From Sarocladium kiliense (taxonomy: Eukaryota; Ascomycota; Sordariomycetes; Hypocreales; Sarocladiaceae): DNA of 64,000 nt. The notes under the pieces are model-generated. The model saw only the letters and a program-made list of their open reading frames with translations. It made no database searches and had not been told where the DNA came from. This document shows, in pieces, positions 1-10,111 of this stretch. Position numbers and translations under genes: made by a program. How positions within the stretch are numbered: position 1 is the first letter of the stretch; each line of letters begins with the position of its first letter. The stretch spans positions 1,302,001-1,366,000 of the forward strand of contig JAUZTG010000048.1 of NCBI GenBank assembly GCA_030734395.1, given 5' to 3'.

Positions 1-2093
1 TGCAGAGTAAGAGATCGGATGGGGATTGCAAGACGGGACAGCAACGTCACATGTATGTACGTGCGCTGTGAAATCGATACCTACTGATACTACCCGTCTG
101 GCGACGCCAGGGATGCAAGGAAGTGCAAAGCGACGAGAGCACAATGTGCCATATCATCCAATGAATGATCAGCAACTTAGTTGATGGCGGCGAGAGCTGC
201 AGTGGTCGTGGATACGTGAAACGTGAAACATCCGGCGACGATCAATGCGGGAGCTGTGGTTGGGCGGTTGCGGCACGTTGATGGGAGAGCAGTCGATGGC
301 CAATCGATGTGGGTGGGACTGTTTCACCAGATGACGGTGCACCAAGCGAGGCACAGACAACGGACCGGATGCAGGTACGGGCAAGATCTCAGATACATGA
401 TCTCCTTTGAGTATGCATGAGCTCGAAACGAAACAATATGCTTTTTCTTTGGGTCGGTTACGGAATGAATGAGTCTGTGCTAGTGTGAATCAGCGCGCGG
501 CAGGCTGTGGATGAGAAGGTTTGGTGGCGGAGGTAAGGGGAGGCGGAAGGCTGAAAGCAAAGGCACCTTGGGGGCGAGGGTGTCGGGCCGGTGCCTGGAC
601 TGGGCTTTGAGTTTGTTCCATGCCAATGCAGAAGATTGGAGCTGGCGATCGCGGCAGTGAGGAGGATGACAAGCAAGACACGGGTTAATGTGGCTGTCAG
701 AGGAGTAACCAGAATACCAAGTAAGATACCAAGTAAGATAACAGGTAAGATACAGAGCAAGATACAGAGCAAGATACAGAGCAAGATACCAAGCAAGATA
801 CCAGGTAAGATACCAAGTAAGATACATAGCAAGATACAGAGCAAGATACCAAGCAAGATACCAAGTAAGATACAGAGCAAGATACCAAGCAAGATACTAA
901 GCAAAGTACAAACCAAGATCCCTCAGGTACCTCGTCCCAGCTTACAGGCGACGTAAGATACATTGCAGAAAAAGGATATGTCGTGTCGCAAACAGTACAT
1001 CCAGATCGCAAACAACTACAGGTACCTACACCCCGGAAGCAGCATCTCCAAGAACGAGATACGAAAACAAGCAGCCGAGATCCAGATCGCCAGTTTGGGT
1101 TCAGACGGTCGGCAGCAACATTCCAGCGGATGCTTGGTATTCTATTTCAAGGGTGCCAGAGTCTTTGGCGCGCGCAAACAAAACATCTCGACCCTTTTTT
1201 TTTGTGTCGAGCGATAACAGCCACTAGAACCCCAAACTCCAACCCGATTGCTTCTTCTTTGGACCCCCCAGCCCCCATCCATCTGCAGCCTGCTGGTCCC
1301 CTTCTCCTCTCTCCTCCATCCATCCATCCACAGGCTTACATCTATGCCTGCATTTGCATGGTTACGACCCCTTGATCCCACTCTCAGCTCACCCTGGGGA
1401 ACCCGTGCTCTTGGATGACCCAGCTCGTGTTCTGTCCTAGCGCCGCCGTCTTTTTAGGCGGGACCTGGAGTCGCGGAGGCAGGGGGTTGATTGACTGACT
1501 GAGTCTCAGTCCAGATACGAGGATCTCTGCTTGACACTATTGAGAAAGCAAGGAGGAAAAAAATAGTTGGGAGCGGTTACTTCTTACCTACGATGAGGCA
1601 ATATTAAGGGCCTCGTATGGCCCCCATGCCCGAACCCTGTGAGTCTCTCGTCATCGCATGATTTCCTTCTTCCTTTTCACACAGGGCTGACTCTTTTTTT
1701 CTTTGTTCACCTTTAGAACCACTGGTGCCACTCAGTGCAGCACGGTTTAAGCTTTGCTCTGCTTCATCCAGCCTTAGCCGACTCATTTCTTACTCCACGA
1801 CGCCGGGCGTTGTGTTTTCCCTATTGTCTTCGCTTGCAGCCTGTGGAATTTCTTGGTGTGAATAATAACCACTGTCTTCCTCTGTTTGCCTGCGAGATAG
1901 CAGTGAAGCATCGCCCTCCGAACAACCCTTTACCCACCCGCCTCATTGCGCCACGACCAGAACGACTGTGCTCTGAGAGCCTGCCTTATTGTGATAGAAT
2001 TTCGTCTTTGTCCTTTGGCTATTCTGCTCTTTTTCCTCATACCATACACCATATCTCCAGCAAATTTGAGTCTGAAGACCATTCGCTCTCAAG
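1..2093. other. Gene-free 5' region, then the GH76 promoter and leader
   Basis: I see no supportable gene here. The short ORFs lack domains and overlap on both strands. The visible structure is a 12-bp minisatellite (listed separately), a (CATC)n tract near 1315-1332, and C/T-rich sequence from about 1730 to 2090 that looks like a fungal promoter and 5' leader for the gene starting at 2094. Confidence 0.6.
711..914. repeat. 12-bp minisatellite, about 17 units
   Basis: Head-to-tail 12-bp units of consensus AAGATACCAAGY, with variants ending CAGAGC, CCAGGT and CATAGC. The unit length is four codons, so frames stay open on both strands: the + strand reads K-I-P-S/K-I-Q-S repeats and the - strand reads hydrophobic L-G-I-L repeats. 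Every unit ending in T forms GTAAGA at the junction, which resembles a splice donor. I take it as non-coding because no promoter, domain or splice partner supports either ORF. Confidence 0.85.
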
Positions 2094-3538
2094 ATGAAGT
2101 TCTACCAGAGCGTGGTGGCGCTCACCGTCATGCCCAACAAGCTCAACATCGACAGCCCATGTGAGTCAGAAAACGATTTGGAAATTGCGAGATTGGTGAT
2201 ACTGACTAGTTAAGACTCTATTAGAAATGTCGCTGCTACCCTGGCGTTTGACGCCATGAAATACTACGACGGCAACGTCTCCTCAAACCCTATCGTAAGC
2301 TCAACCTGAACTGAACACCACCACCAACGTTTCTAACCGGAAAATAGCAAGTTGGAGATCTACAGGATCCTTACTATTGGTGGGTAGCAGGCTCTTTATG
2401 GGGTACAATGTTGGACTATTTCCATTTCACCAAAGATCCAACATACAACGATGTGATCATCGAGGCTCTACTCGCCCCATCCAACCTCGGGGAGAACCAG
2501 GATTACGTACCCAAGGAGCACGCCCTGGAAGAGGGCAACGACGACCTCTTCTTCTGGGGCTCAGCTGTCCTCTCTGCCGCAGAGCGCAACTTCCCACAGC
2601 CCAACAAGAACCTCCCTTCATGGCTCCAGATAGCTGAGAACGTGTTCAACTCCCTCCACAGCCGCTGGCACACCGACCAGTGCGGCGGCGGCCTCCTGTG
2701 GCAGATCTACGAAGATAACCCGAACGGTCTGACATACAAGAACTCTGTTTCCAACGGCGGCTTCTTCCATCTCGCTGCGCGTCTCGCTCGTGCCACCGGC
2801 AACGATACGTACCTAGAGTGGGCTGAGACGATCTGGGACTGGAGCGTCGACGTGGGACTGGTCGAGAAGGGCAGATTTCGGGTCTACGACGGGGTTGACA
2901 TTGAAGACAATTGTGGTCAGGTCAACTACCAGTCCTTCACTTACACTAGCGGCATCTACCTCTATGGTGCCGCCGTCCTAGCGAACTACACAGAGTCCAA
3001 GGTGTGGACCAGCCGCGCCGAGAATCTCCTCAAAGGAGGCGACTGGTACTTCTCCCCGTATGAGAACGCAACCGATATCATGTTCGAAGGTGGCTGCGAA
3101 GGATACGAGCGCTGCACCGTTGACATGTCTACACACAAGGCTGTGCTCTCAAGGTTCATGTGGCACACAACCCAGATGATGCCCTCGCTTCGCACAAACA
3201 TTGAGCGTAAGCTGAAGGCATCTGCCAAAGCAGCGGCAAAGAGCTGCACCGGCGAGAAGGATAAACGCACCTGCGGCCTAAAGTGGTACACAGGCGGCTA
3301 CGACGGCAACCCAGGCTTAGGCCAACAGATGAACGCCCTCGAGACGATCCAAGGTCTTCTGATTCAAGATTCAGAACCACCACTCCAAGGAGACCAAATC
3401 AAGACTGTCCGGGATACCAACTGGACGCCCCTTGATACGTATAAACCGGATCCGAAACCCGAAGAGGAACCGAAGAACAACAACAACGATGATGACAAAA
3501 AGGACGATGACGATGAGGAAGACGCAGCACCTTGCTGA
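2094..3538 (+). CDS. GH76 DFG5/DCW1-like alpha-1,6-mannosidase / wall glycoprotein transferase
   Basis: Exons 2094-2160, 2215-2294 and 2348-3538 give 445 residues to the first stop. Family members act at the plasma membrane and are thought to cut the GPI glycan mannan and attach GPI proteins to wall glucan. Visible GH76 features: YYWW near residue 57, the paired catalytic-type aspartates in EGNDD (114-115), CGGGLLWQI, and Cys residues late in the catalytic domain. An acidic N/D/K/E-rich stalk occupies about residues 415-442. The N-terminus is odd: only about eight hydrophobic residues (around 7-14) serve as signal core, so the start is less certain than the rest. The ORF ends in UGA, but the same frame continues with 23 codons of GPI-signal type to TAA at 3608-3610 (separate feature). 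Most fungal homologues are GPI-anchored, so the first stop is unexpected. Confidence 0.9.
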
Positions 3539-3610
3539 CGGTCTGACGGTGGCTTGATGCTCGGCGCGATGACTATGGCGGTCGCGGCGAGCATCTTGCT
3601 GGCCGTTTAA
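3536..3610 (+). promoter_or_regulatory. Candidate stop-codon readthrough element plus in-frame GPI tail
   Basis: The UGA (3536-3538) is followed directly by CGG and then 22 further in-frame codons ending at TAA 3608-3610. The extension reads R-S-D-G-G followed by an 18-residue hydrophobic run (L-M-L-G-A-M ... L-L-A-V) that ends the protein, which is the layout of a GPI-attachment signal: small residues, a short spacer, a hydrophobic tail. Downstream RNA can fold: 3556-3563 (GATGCTCG) pairs with 3588-3595 (CGAGCATC); after one G.G mismatch, 3565-3570 pairs with 3581-3586, leaving a 10-nt loop; a weaker outer helix, 3550-3553 with 3598-3601, could start 11 nt after the stop. UGA-CGG with a 3' stem-loop is the known type II viral readthrough arrangement. 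Function here is inferred. Confidence 0.5.
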
Positions 3611-4061
3611 AAGGAATTCATCGCCTTTTTGAAAACATTCATCGCCGACAACACACAATTTCGACAACTACAGCACGGATATGGGGAATGCCTTCCCTGT
3701 CGATTGGTGCAAAACAACACGAATCAGAGTACCTACTTTATGCTTCTTACCCAAGACGCATATTAGCAGGTTCTTAGACCAAGATATGCAGAGTTTAAGA
3801 CCAATATATGCAGGTTCTTAGACCATGATATCGGATTTTGCTTTTTGACTGATTGAGCCATGGAGTTTGGTTGCGGATGGCAGATCTTTTGGAGTTCTTT
3901 TGGTTCCGGATAGAGATACGCTGGATCGGCATATTGAGATTTGACAATAGACAGCACCAGAAATGACGAGCGGTTTACCTTTGATCAAAAAGTACTTCAT
4001 CCACTTCTATAATGAGTCTGTGAAATTATCTAGATTTGTATGGATCCGCTCCCTTTTTCGT
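3611..4061. other. Convergent intergenic spacer
   Basis: This 3'-3' spacer lies between the GH76 gene and the histidine gene. It carries a three-copy 22-bp repeat (listed separately) and no supportable gene. Confidence 0.7.
3766..3831. repeat. Three tandem 22-bp copies
   Basis: Units at 3766-3787, 3788-3809 and 3810-3831. The first and third (GCAGGTTCTTAGACC..GATAT) differ at one base; the middle one is more diverged. It lies in a 3'-3' intergenic spacer. Confidence 0.8.
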
Positions 4062-5385
4062 CTATGCCACCACGCCATTCGCAGCCTTCTCCTTGCTCTC
4101 CTCCTCCGCACCGTCCACCTTCCCACCTGTCTTCCTCACCTCCGCCAAGGTCCTTCTCAAAGCCTCAAGGAATCTAGTGACCTCCTCCTCTGTGCCGACC
4201 GTAATTCTGAGGCATCCTGTGCAGCCATGCTCCTTTCCTCTGAATCTGACCACCACACTCTTCGTCTCCGCCAGCGCCTCGTACACAGCCAGAGCCGTGA
4301 CATTATCCGGTTGGCCTGCCGCATTGAGCATCTCGAACAGCAGGAAGTTACTAGCCAGTCCACCACGGAGTCTTCCGACGCCCTCGACGTTTGCAAGCTC
4401 GCGAACCAATCTCTCACGTTGCTGAACGAGCTTATCGCGGTGGTTGTTCATCACTGCGAGGCCGTCCTTGCTAAGTGCGTGCGATGCAAGTGCGCTGGTC
4501 GGAGAGGAGATGTTGTAAGGCGCTTTAAGGCTGTTGAGAACGCGCGCGATGGCCGGAGAAGTGAATGCCGCACCGAAGCGAATACCCGCGAGGCCGAAAG
4601 CCTTGGAGAGGGTCTGCATGACGACGAGATTAGGGTGCTCGACAGCAAGTTGCGCAAGGGAGGCATCTTCAGGAGCAAAGTCGATATATGCCTCGTCGAC
4701 AACCACGACGCCGTTCCAGGTTGGGTGGGCGAGGATCTGCTGGACGTCTGCCTTGGGGATGAGGGTTCCGGTGGGGTTGCCTGGTGAGCAGAGATAGATG
4801 ATCTTGATATCCGGCTCGTTGGACAGAGTCTCCATCACAGCGGGGACATCGAGGTTGAAGTCTGGGGCGCTGCCGAGTGGCACTTTGACAATCGAAACGT
4901 CGTTAACTTGTGCTGAGACGGCGTACATGCCATACGTAGGCGGACACGTCAAGATACGATCCTTGCCCGGGATGCAGAAAGCACGGAGGAGCGCATCGAT
5001 AGCCTCATCGGAGCCAACACCGACGAAGAGGTTCTCTGGTTTCAAAGGCTTGGTGGTGTGGTGGTTTGTGTTGCGGAGGTTGCAGAGGAGCTGCTTGACG
5101 TCTTCCTGGTGAGGGTCAGGGTATCGGTGGAGGCCGAGGAGGTCAATCTCGTTGGAAGCAGAGCCTGTGGCGAAATTGGATGAGATGGAAGGACCGTAGG
5201 CGTTCTCATTGGCGTCTAGGAGGATGTTCTTTCCGTCATCTTTGTAGTCGCTGGGGTGAGATTTGTTAGTACATGGAAGTGTTCATGAGTGAGATCAAAT
5301 CGGCAACTCACTCTCTTGCGCAGCGGTAGGGCACGAGGGAGAGGATGTTGGGCCTTGCGCAGGTCTCGAGGTTGAAGGCAGGCAT
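4062..5385 (-). CDS. HIS5: Histidinol-phosphate aminotransferase
   Basis: PLP-dependent class II-type aminotransferase of histidine synthesis, converting imidazole-acetol phosphate plus glutamate to histidinol phosphate. Exon 1 is 5385-5312 and exon 2 is 5250-4062, 420 residues in all, a usual size for the family. Visible motifs: LDANENAYGP near the N-terminus, GSDEAIDALLRAF, CSPGNPTGT, DEAYIDFAPE, and the Schiff-base lysine in TLSKAFGLAGIRFG (Lys about 241). A late Arg in CLRITVGT is the usual substrate-carboxylate contact. The intron is 61 bp with donor GTGAGT. The start is the first ATG giving the conserved N-terminal MPAFNLETCARPNIL. The gene stands alone, convergent with the GH76 gene. 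Confidence 0.95.
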
Positions 5386-6628
5386 GGTGATGGGGATGTC
5401 CAGGTTGTGTCTGCCGTCAATTGAGTTGCCTTGGGGGCGTTGTTGAGGTTGAGTGAAAACGGGGCTCTGGCTTCAAATATTCCATGTGAGCAGTGTGAGT
5501 GAGAGAGAGTTTGGCGAGTCATCGGGATGCAGTGGGGCCGATGCCGGGATCGGCGACAGTAGCATTTATGTTAGGGACCTGGAGGGAACGCTACCTTAAG
5601 GTAGGGACAGCTATTGCGTAAAATATGCATCCAAATGCTATAAATGTTGCAAAAGAATATTCATATTCTATAGACGCTATTTGGCTCCATATGATAAGAG
5701 ATAATTAAAGCCAAAGACTGGTGGTAGTCTAACATGTGTATGGCTGCTGCAGAGTAAAGTAAGGATAGATCGCGAGAGTGAGCGGGTACGATGCAGATCA
5801 AAACCGGCACGAAGCATCAAATCCTGGACAAGAGCCCCGGTAATCACAATATTCAGCTACAGGGCATTTACTACAAAACCGTTGGTGTTTATCATGTAGG
5901 CAATGATGGTCTCGTATATCCTTGCGTTGGCGACGAATCAGAGTAGACTAACGGCACAGTTGATCAGTCCAGCCTCTACAATTCTGGAGCTATCAACATT
6001 CGCCTACGGATTTTCGCACAAATCATGTACATATGTGAAAGCTTTACCTACATCTGCCCGCGGTCTATTCTGCGCCGTCGGGAAACTAGCAGTAGCGAAT
6101 ACTCCTTGTAATAACGTGAAGGACCAACGCGCTCGCTTGTAGTGCAGGAAACCGGTGCGCCAATCCAATTTCGGCCTCTTCGACAAGTGGACCAATCTAT
6201 ATAGTGATTATACCCCAACTTCAGTGCCCAGGATTAGGCTATACTCTATAGTCTCTCTCTCCAAACAGGGGGTGCTCGCTCCCGCTGGTGGTACAAACCA
6301 CCAACAGCCAGATGGCGGTTAATTTGAGCCTTTAGAGAGCCCCTGCTAATAACCATCCGGTTGACCGAACACAACACCCGCAGATATAAACAACCGGAGC
6401 CTTCAGCAGGGTTGATCGAGGCCGGATCTGTGGGGTCCGATGTAACCAAAGGGGAGGAACCATCATCTATTCTCCATCAGCCCCTCTACACAAGACAACC
6501 ATAAGAGGGGAAGTCTGGTCCCAAACCAGGAAGAATGTGGGAATTGGCGTTGTTCTTGTGGCCTGGGGAAAAGATCATCGTGAAATAGACAACTCAATCC
6601 GTCTTGTTGACCACTTCAACACCTTAAG
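5386..6628. other. Divergent intergenic region
   Basis: This region holds the promoters of the leftward histidine gene and the rightward esterase gene. The stretch 5600-5760 is visibly A/T-richer than its surroundings. Short ORFs (for example 5903-6142 and 6246-6449) have no domain or splice support. I see no RNA gene or mobile element. Confidence 0.6.
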
Positions 6629-7751
6629 ATGGTTCGCCTCTTGCCTGCCTTCAGCCTCCTCGGCCTCGCCGTAGCGGACAGGAGTTTCAAGAATCTCGTT
6701 GTGTTCGGCGATAGCTACTCGGACGAACAGAATCTCGGCTACCTCATCAACAACGGCGGCAAATGGCCACCACCCGGCACAGTGCTCGGTGCGGTGAACC
6801 AAACAGGCTCAACTGGCGGCTACACCTGGCCACGAATTGCCGTCGATAAAGCAGACGCGAAGCTCTTCAACTTCGCTGTCGGTGGCGCATCGTGCTCTGA
6901 GAAGATCATCTACAGGCAGTTCGATCCAATTGATGGTCCATTCCCTGGTGTTCTCGAGGGTGAGCTACCCGCTTTCGAGTCTCAATTGGGATCCGAGCCG
7001 TACAGCGACCTCACCGCCGACAACACCGTGTACGGTGTCTGGATAGGGACCAATGACTTCGGAAACGGCGCGTTCTTGACTGATCAGCAGCAGCCGGGAA
7101 AGACCATCACCGACTACATCAACTGCCTCTGGGACGTATACGATCGCATCTATTCCAACGGTGGTCGGCGCTTCGTCCTCCTCAACTTATCTCCTCTGGA
7201 GAAACTGCCACAGTACGATGCGTCGCAAGGGCTCGACACGATCTACTTCCCAGACCACACGGAGTACAACATGACGATGCTGGAGTACAAGATCGCGCAG
7301 TACACGACCACTGTCAATACTGCGTTTGACTATGGTGTTCCGTTTCAGGTCCTGGTCCAGGATCGTTGGCCGGGGGCAGTATTCAGCGTTTTCAACGTTC
7401 ATCAGCTGCTCCTCGACATCTATAACAACCCAGATGAGTATCTCGCAGCGCCAGCAGATTCTAAGGGCGTGTATCGACGATGCAACCCCGAGGACTCGAA
7501 TGACTGCACAGACTCTAATGAGTCCCTTGATAGCTTCCTATGGTACGTATGAGCTGGCCGGGTCACTAGGCGCGTAGTGTTGCTGACGAGAGGTTGCCAG
7601 GTTCGACGAGTTGCACATCGCCGAGAAGGCAAACGAATACATCGCCGAGGAGTTCATTGGCGTTGTGATGGGCGAGTCCAAGTACGGGACGACATACAAG
7701 TCGCCATCGAAGTGCGCGAAGAAGCCAGAGGAGGGCAAGATGCTTGTTTGA
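6629..7751 (+). CDS. Secreted GDSL esterase, CE16 acetylesterase type
   Basis: Exons 6629-7542 and 7601-7751 give 354 residues. A signal peptide is likely at residues 1-16 (MVRLLPAFSLLGLAVA). SGNH/GDSL blocks are visible: block I VVFGDSYSDE with nucleophile Ser about 29, block II glycine in NFAVGGASC, block III GTNDFGNG, and block V as FDELHIAEKANEY with Asp and His about 307 and 310. Block V is split from the rest by the 58-bp intron (donor GTACGT), so the unspliced reading frame would lack the catalytic His. CE16 enzymes remove acetyl groups from xylo-oligosaccharides and similar carbohydrates outside the cell. The exact substrate is not shown by sequence. Two or three N-glycosylation sequons are present (for example NQT, NMT). 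Confidence 0.9.
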
Positions 7752-8619
7752 AGGGAGCCTGAGGTGGCAGAGAAGCGGATGACAATAGACCCCTTCTGAT
7801 CCTGCATTTGACCATCTCCATCGAGAATCTCGCAAAAAGTGCCATGTAGACTGCATGAGCCCGATTAAGGATATCAAAACCGCGTATATTGTGCCGTCAT
7901 CGTGTCGTGACAGATTCAAGTTGTTGTGCTGCACCGACTCCCGTGAAGGCAGAGGGTACCCCCACCACAGTCGTGTCGGCCAAAACCTCACCTCATGCAA
8001 ACCCATCCCTCGCCCTTCCCGACCGTTAGTCGAATTTCGGCGCAGAGTCAGCCTCCAGCATCCCACACAATATCGCATCGCATCGCATCCTATCCTGCAA
8101 CAACAGACACAGTCCTCGACCGCCTCATTCCTGCGCACGTCCCTAGCTGCCTGCATCTCCGCCGTTGCAGCCGCCCACCGAGTGCGACATCATTCCCTGC
8201 GGTGCGTTGTCCGTGCATCAATCACACACCACGTCCTGTTGTCGCGCATCCCGTCCGTCTCTCCTCGCACCGGCTCGCCCAATCGATCGAGACATCTCCT
8301 GCGTCAGACAAGGGTGGGAGGGTGCCACTTCTGACCGTATTGCTCTACAGGTGCCCAGCTACTGAGCTACACAACTCTCTTCCCACCGCTTCTTGCGCGC
8401 GCGCACCGCGTCCTTTGCGTCCGCACCGCCCACGTTCCCTGTGTGTGCGCGACACCGCAAAGCCTGGTCGCCCCCGTCCACCGTCGATCGCGCCGCCCAC
8501 TTGCTGTGGCTCCTGGTGCGTCACTTCCCGCAGCAGCCAAGACCGACCCCAAGAGAGCTGCGCGCGCGTGTGTGTGCCAGCCTGCACCTAGGTTCATTTA
8601 AAAGGGCTGTCTGTTCGCC
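7752..8619. other. Intergenic, promoter and long C-rich leader
   Basis: About 870 bases without a supportable gene. From roughly 7990 to 8600 the + strand is strongly C/T-rich, typical of a promoter and 5' UTR for the Q-rich gene. A 198-codon ORF at 7995-8591 is low-complexity S/P/R and I treat it as a leader artefact. Confidence 0.55.
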
Positions 8620-10111
8620 ATGTACTCGGCTGGGTACGGTGGCTACGGCAATGCTGCTCCCAACTTCAACAACGGCGCCCCACAGCAGCAGGGAGGCCAA
8701 CCTGGCCAGCAGCAGATGATGTATAACCAACAGCAACCTCAGCAGCCGCCGCAGCAACAGCAGCAGTTCCCAGGGATGGGCCCTCAAGGTGGCTACCCCC
8801 AGGGAGCCAATCCGCAGATGATGGCTGGCATGATGCAGAATCCAGGCATGCAGCAGATGGCGGGCAATGGACAGAGTGAGTGCAGCTTCCGAGCCGATCC
8901 ATGCTACGCCCAACATGGGAACTATGCTAACTTCCCGTAGTGGCAGGCTTTCAACAGCAGTTCCCAGGCAATCCCTACGGCCAGGTCCCGTCATCCGTTA
9001 TGCAACAAAACTTCGCTCAAAACCAATATATGATGGCTGGTGGCATGCAGGGCTTTCCGATGAACCAAGCCGGTATGCCTCAGCAGGCGCAACAGCAGAT
9101 GATGCAAAGGATGCAGGCACAGCAACAAGCTCAGGCACAAGCCCAAGCCCAGGCTCATGCGCAAGCTCAGGCACAGGCACAGGCACAGGCTCAAGGCAAT
9201 CCTGCTATGACTCCGACGGCGACACCTCAAAGACCGCCGAGCGCTGCTCAAGGGACGCCAGTTCCGCTGCCTACACAGGGACAGTTCCCAACGCCTCAGC
9301 CTCCATCACAAGTCCCAACGCCGGTGCCTCAACCGCAGCAACATCAACAGCAGCCACAACCGCAACAGCAACCTCAACAACCTCCTCCTCCTCAGCAGCC
9401 GCAGCAGCAGCCACAGTCAGCTGGCACCGCTACTCCTCAGACACCGACTTTCGCCTCCAATCAAGGCATTCCGAATGGAGCTTCCTCTGTTGTTCCCTTG
9501 AGCCCCGGCACTGCAGCATTAGAAAGCAGACGCTTTGCCCTCTTGCTAGACATCAACTCGGAACTTCTATACGAGTCGATACAGATCCAGACATCCCAGC
9601 AAGAAATCAAGAAGCAGCGTGCTAAGGAGGCTAGCACTGGCGAGAAGTCACAGACGGACCCAGCAGCTCAAAAGGCTGAGGATACCATGTTGCAGCAGGA
9701 CTATCTTGCGTAAGTTGCATCTGTCCTTGAATCCTCGAAACTACTGCTAACTGCCTCTCCAGGTGTATGAGTCGGCTGAAAGCCAACCTCACTTATATGG
9801 CCGCCCTGGCAGACCGTAAACCCGATGTGAAGGTTGCCGAGTCACCAGCCTACCTCACCCCTCCAGCCCTCAACCTCACATTGAGACTTCGCACGCCAGC
9901 CGAGACACCAGACGTCAAGTTCGATCCAGCAGAACGCGAAAGTAGGGCTCAGTCGATCAAGGACTTGTACTCCCAGCTGCAAGCTGCCTTCCCTGGTGTC
10001 AACCCCAAGAAAGAGCCGCAGCGGCCACAGCCTCCAATGCAGAAGCCTGGAGTTCCGGGGGCGGGGCAGCCGAATCCTATGCATCCAGGGACAGCAGCAC
10101 CGGGGGTCTGA
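8620..10111 (+). CDS. Q-rich SS18/GIF (SSXT)-like protein, candidate SWI/SNF subunit
   Basis: Exons 8620-8875, 8941-9709 and 9763-10111 give 457 residues; all phases add up. The N-terminal two thirds are Gln/Met/Gly/Pro-rich, including a Q-A dipeptide run near residues 145-172. The only ordered-looking block lies at about 283-365. It begins with a helix reading LLLDINSELLYESIQIQ and, after a charged insert, continues CMSRLKANLTYMAALADRKP, followed by a PP-containing turn. This matches the SSXT/SNH family logic (human SS18, plant ANGUSTIFOLIA3/GIF), where a short helix pair ending N-L-x-Y-L/M-A-x-I/L-A-D binds the SWI/SNF ATPase. Fungal members are often annotated only as glutamine-repeat proteins. 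The family call is from my reading of the motif; chromatin function is inferred. Confidence 0.65.

Noticed and set aside
591..956. ORFs on both strands through the minisatellite
   Set aside because: The 12-base unit automatically keeps frames open; the K-I-P-S and L-G-I-L readings have no start context, domain or splicing support.
3536..3610. An intron that removes the UGA in the GH76 gene
   Set aside because: The only upstream GT near a usable position (about 3438) would need an acceptor after the UGA, and the first downstream AG (3590-3591) lies inside the hydrophobic tail, so splicing would destroy the GPI signal.
7995..8591. 198-codon ORF upstream of the Q-rich gene
   Set aside because: It is a reading of a C-rich leader with Ser/Pro/Arg bias and no protein features.
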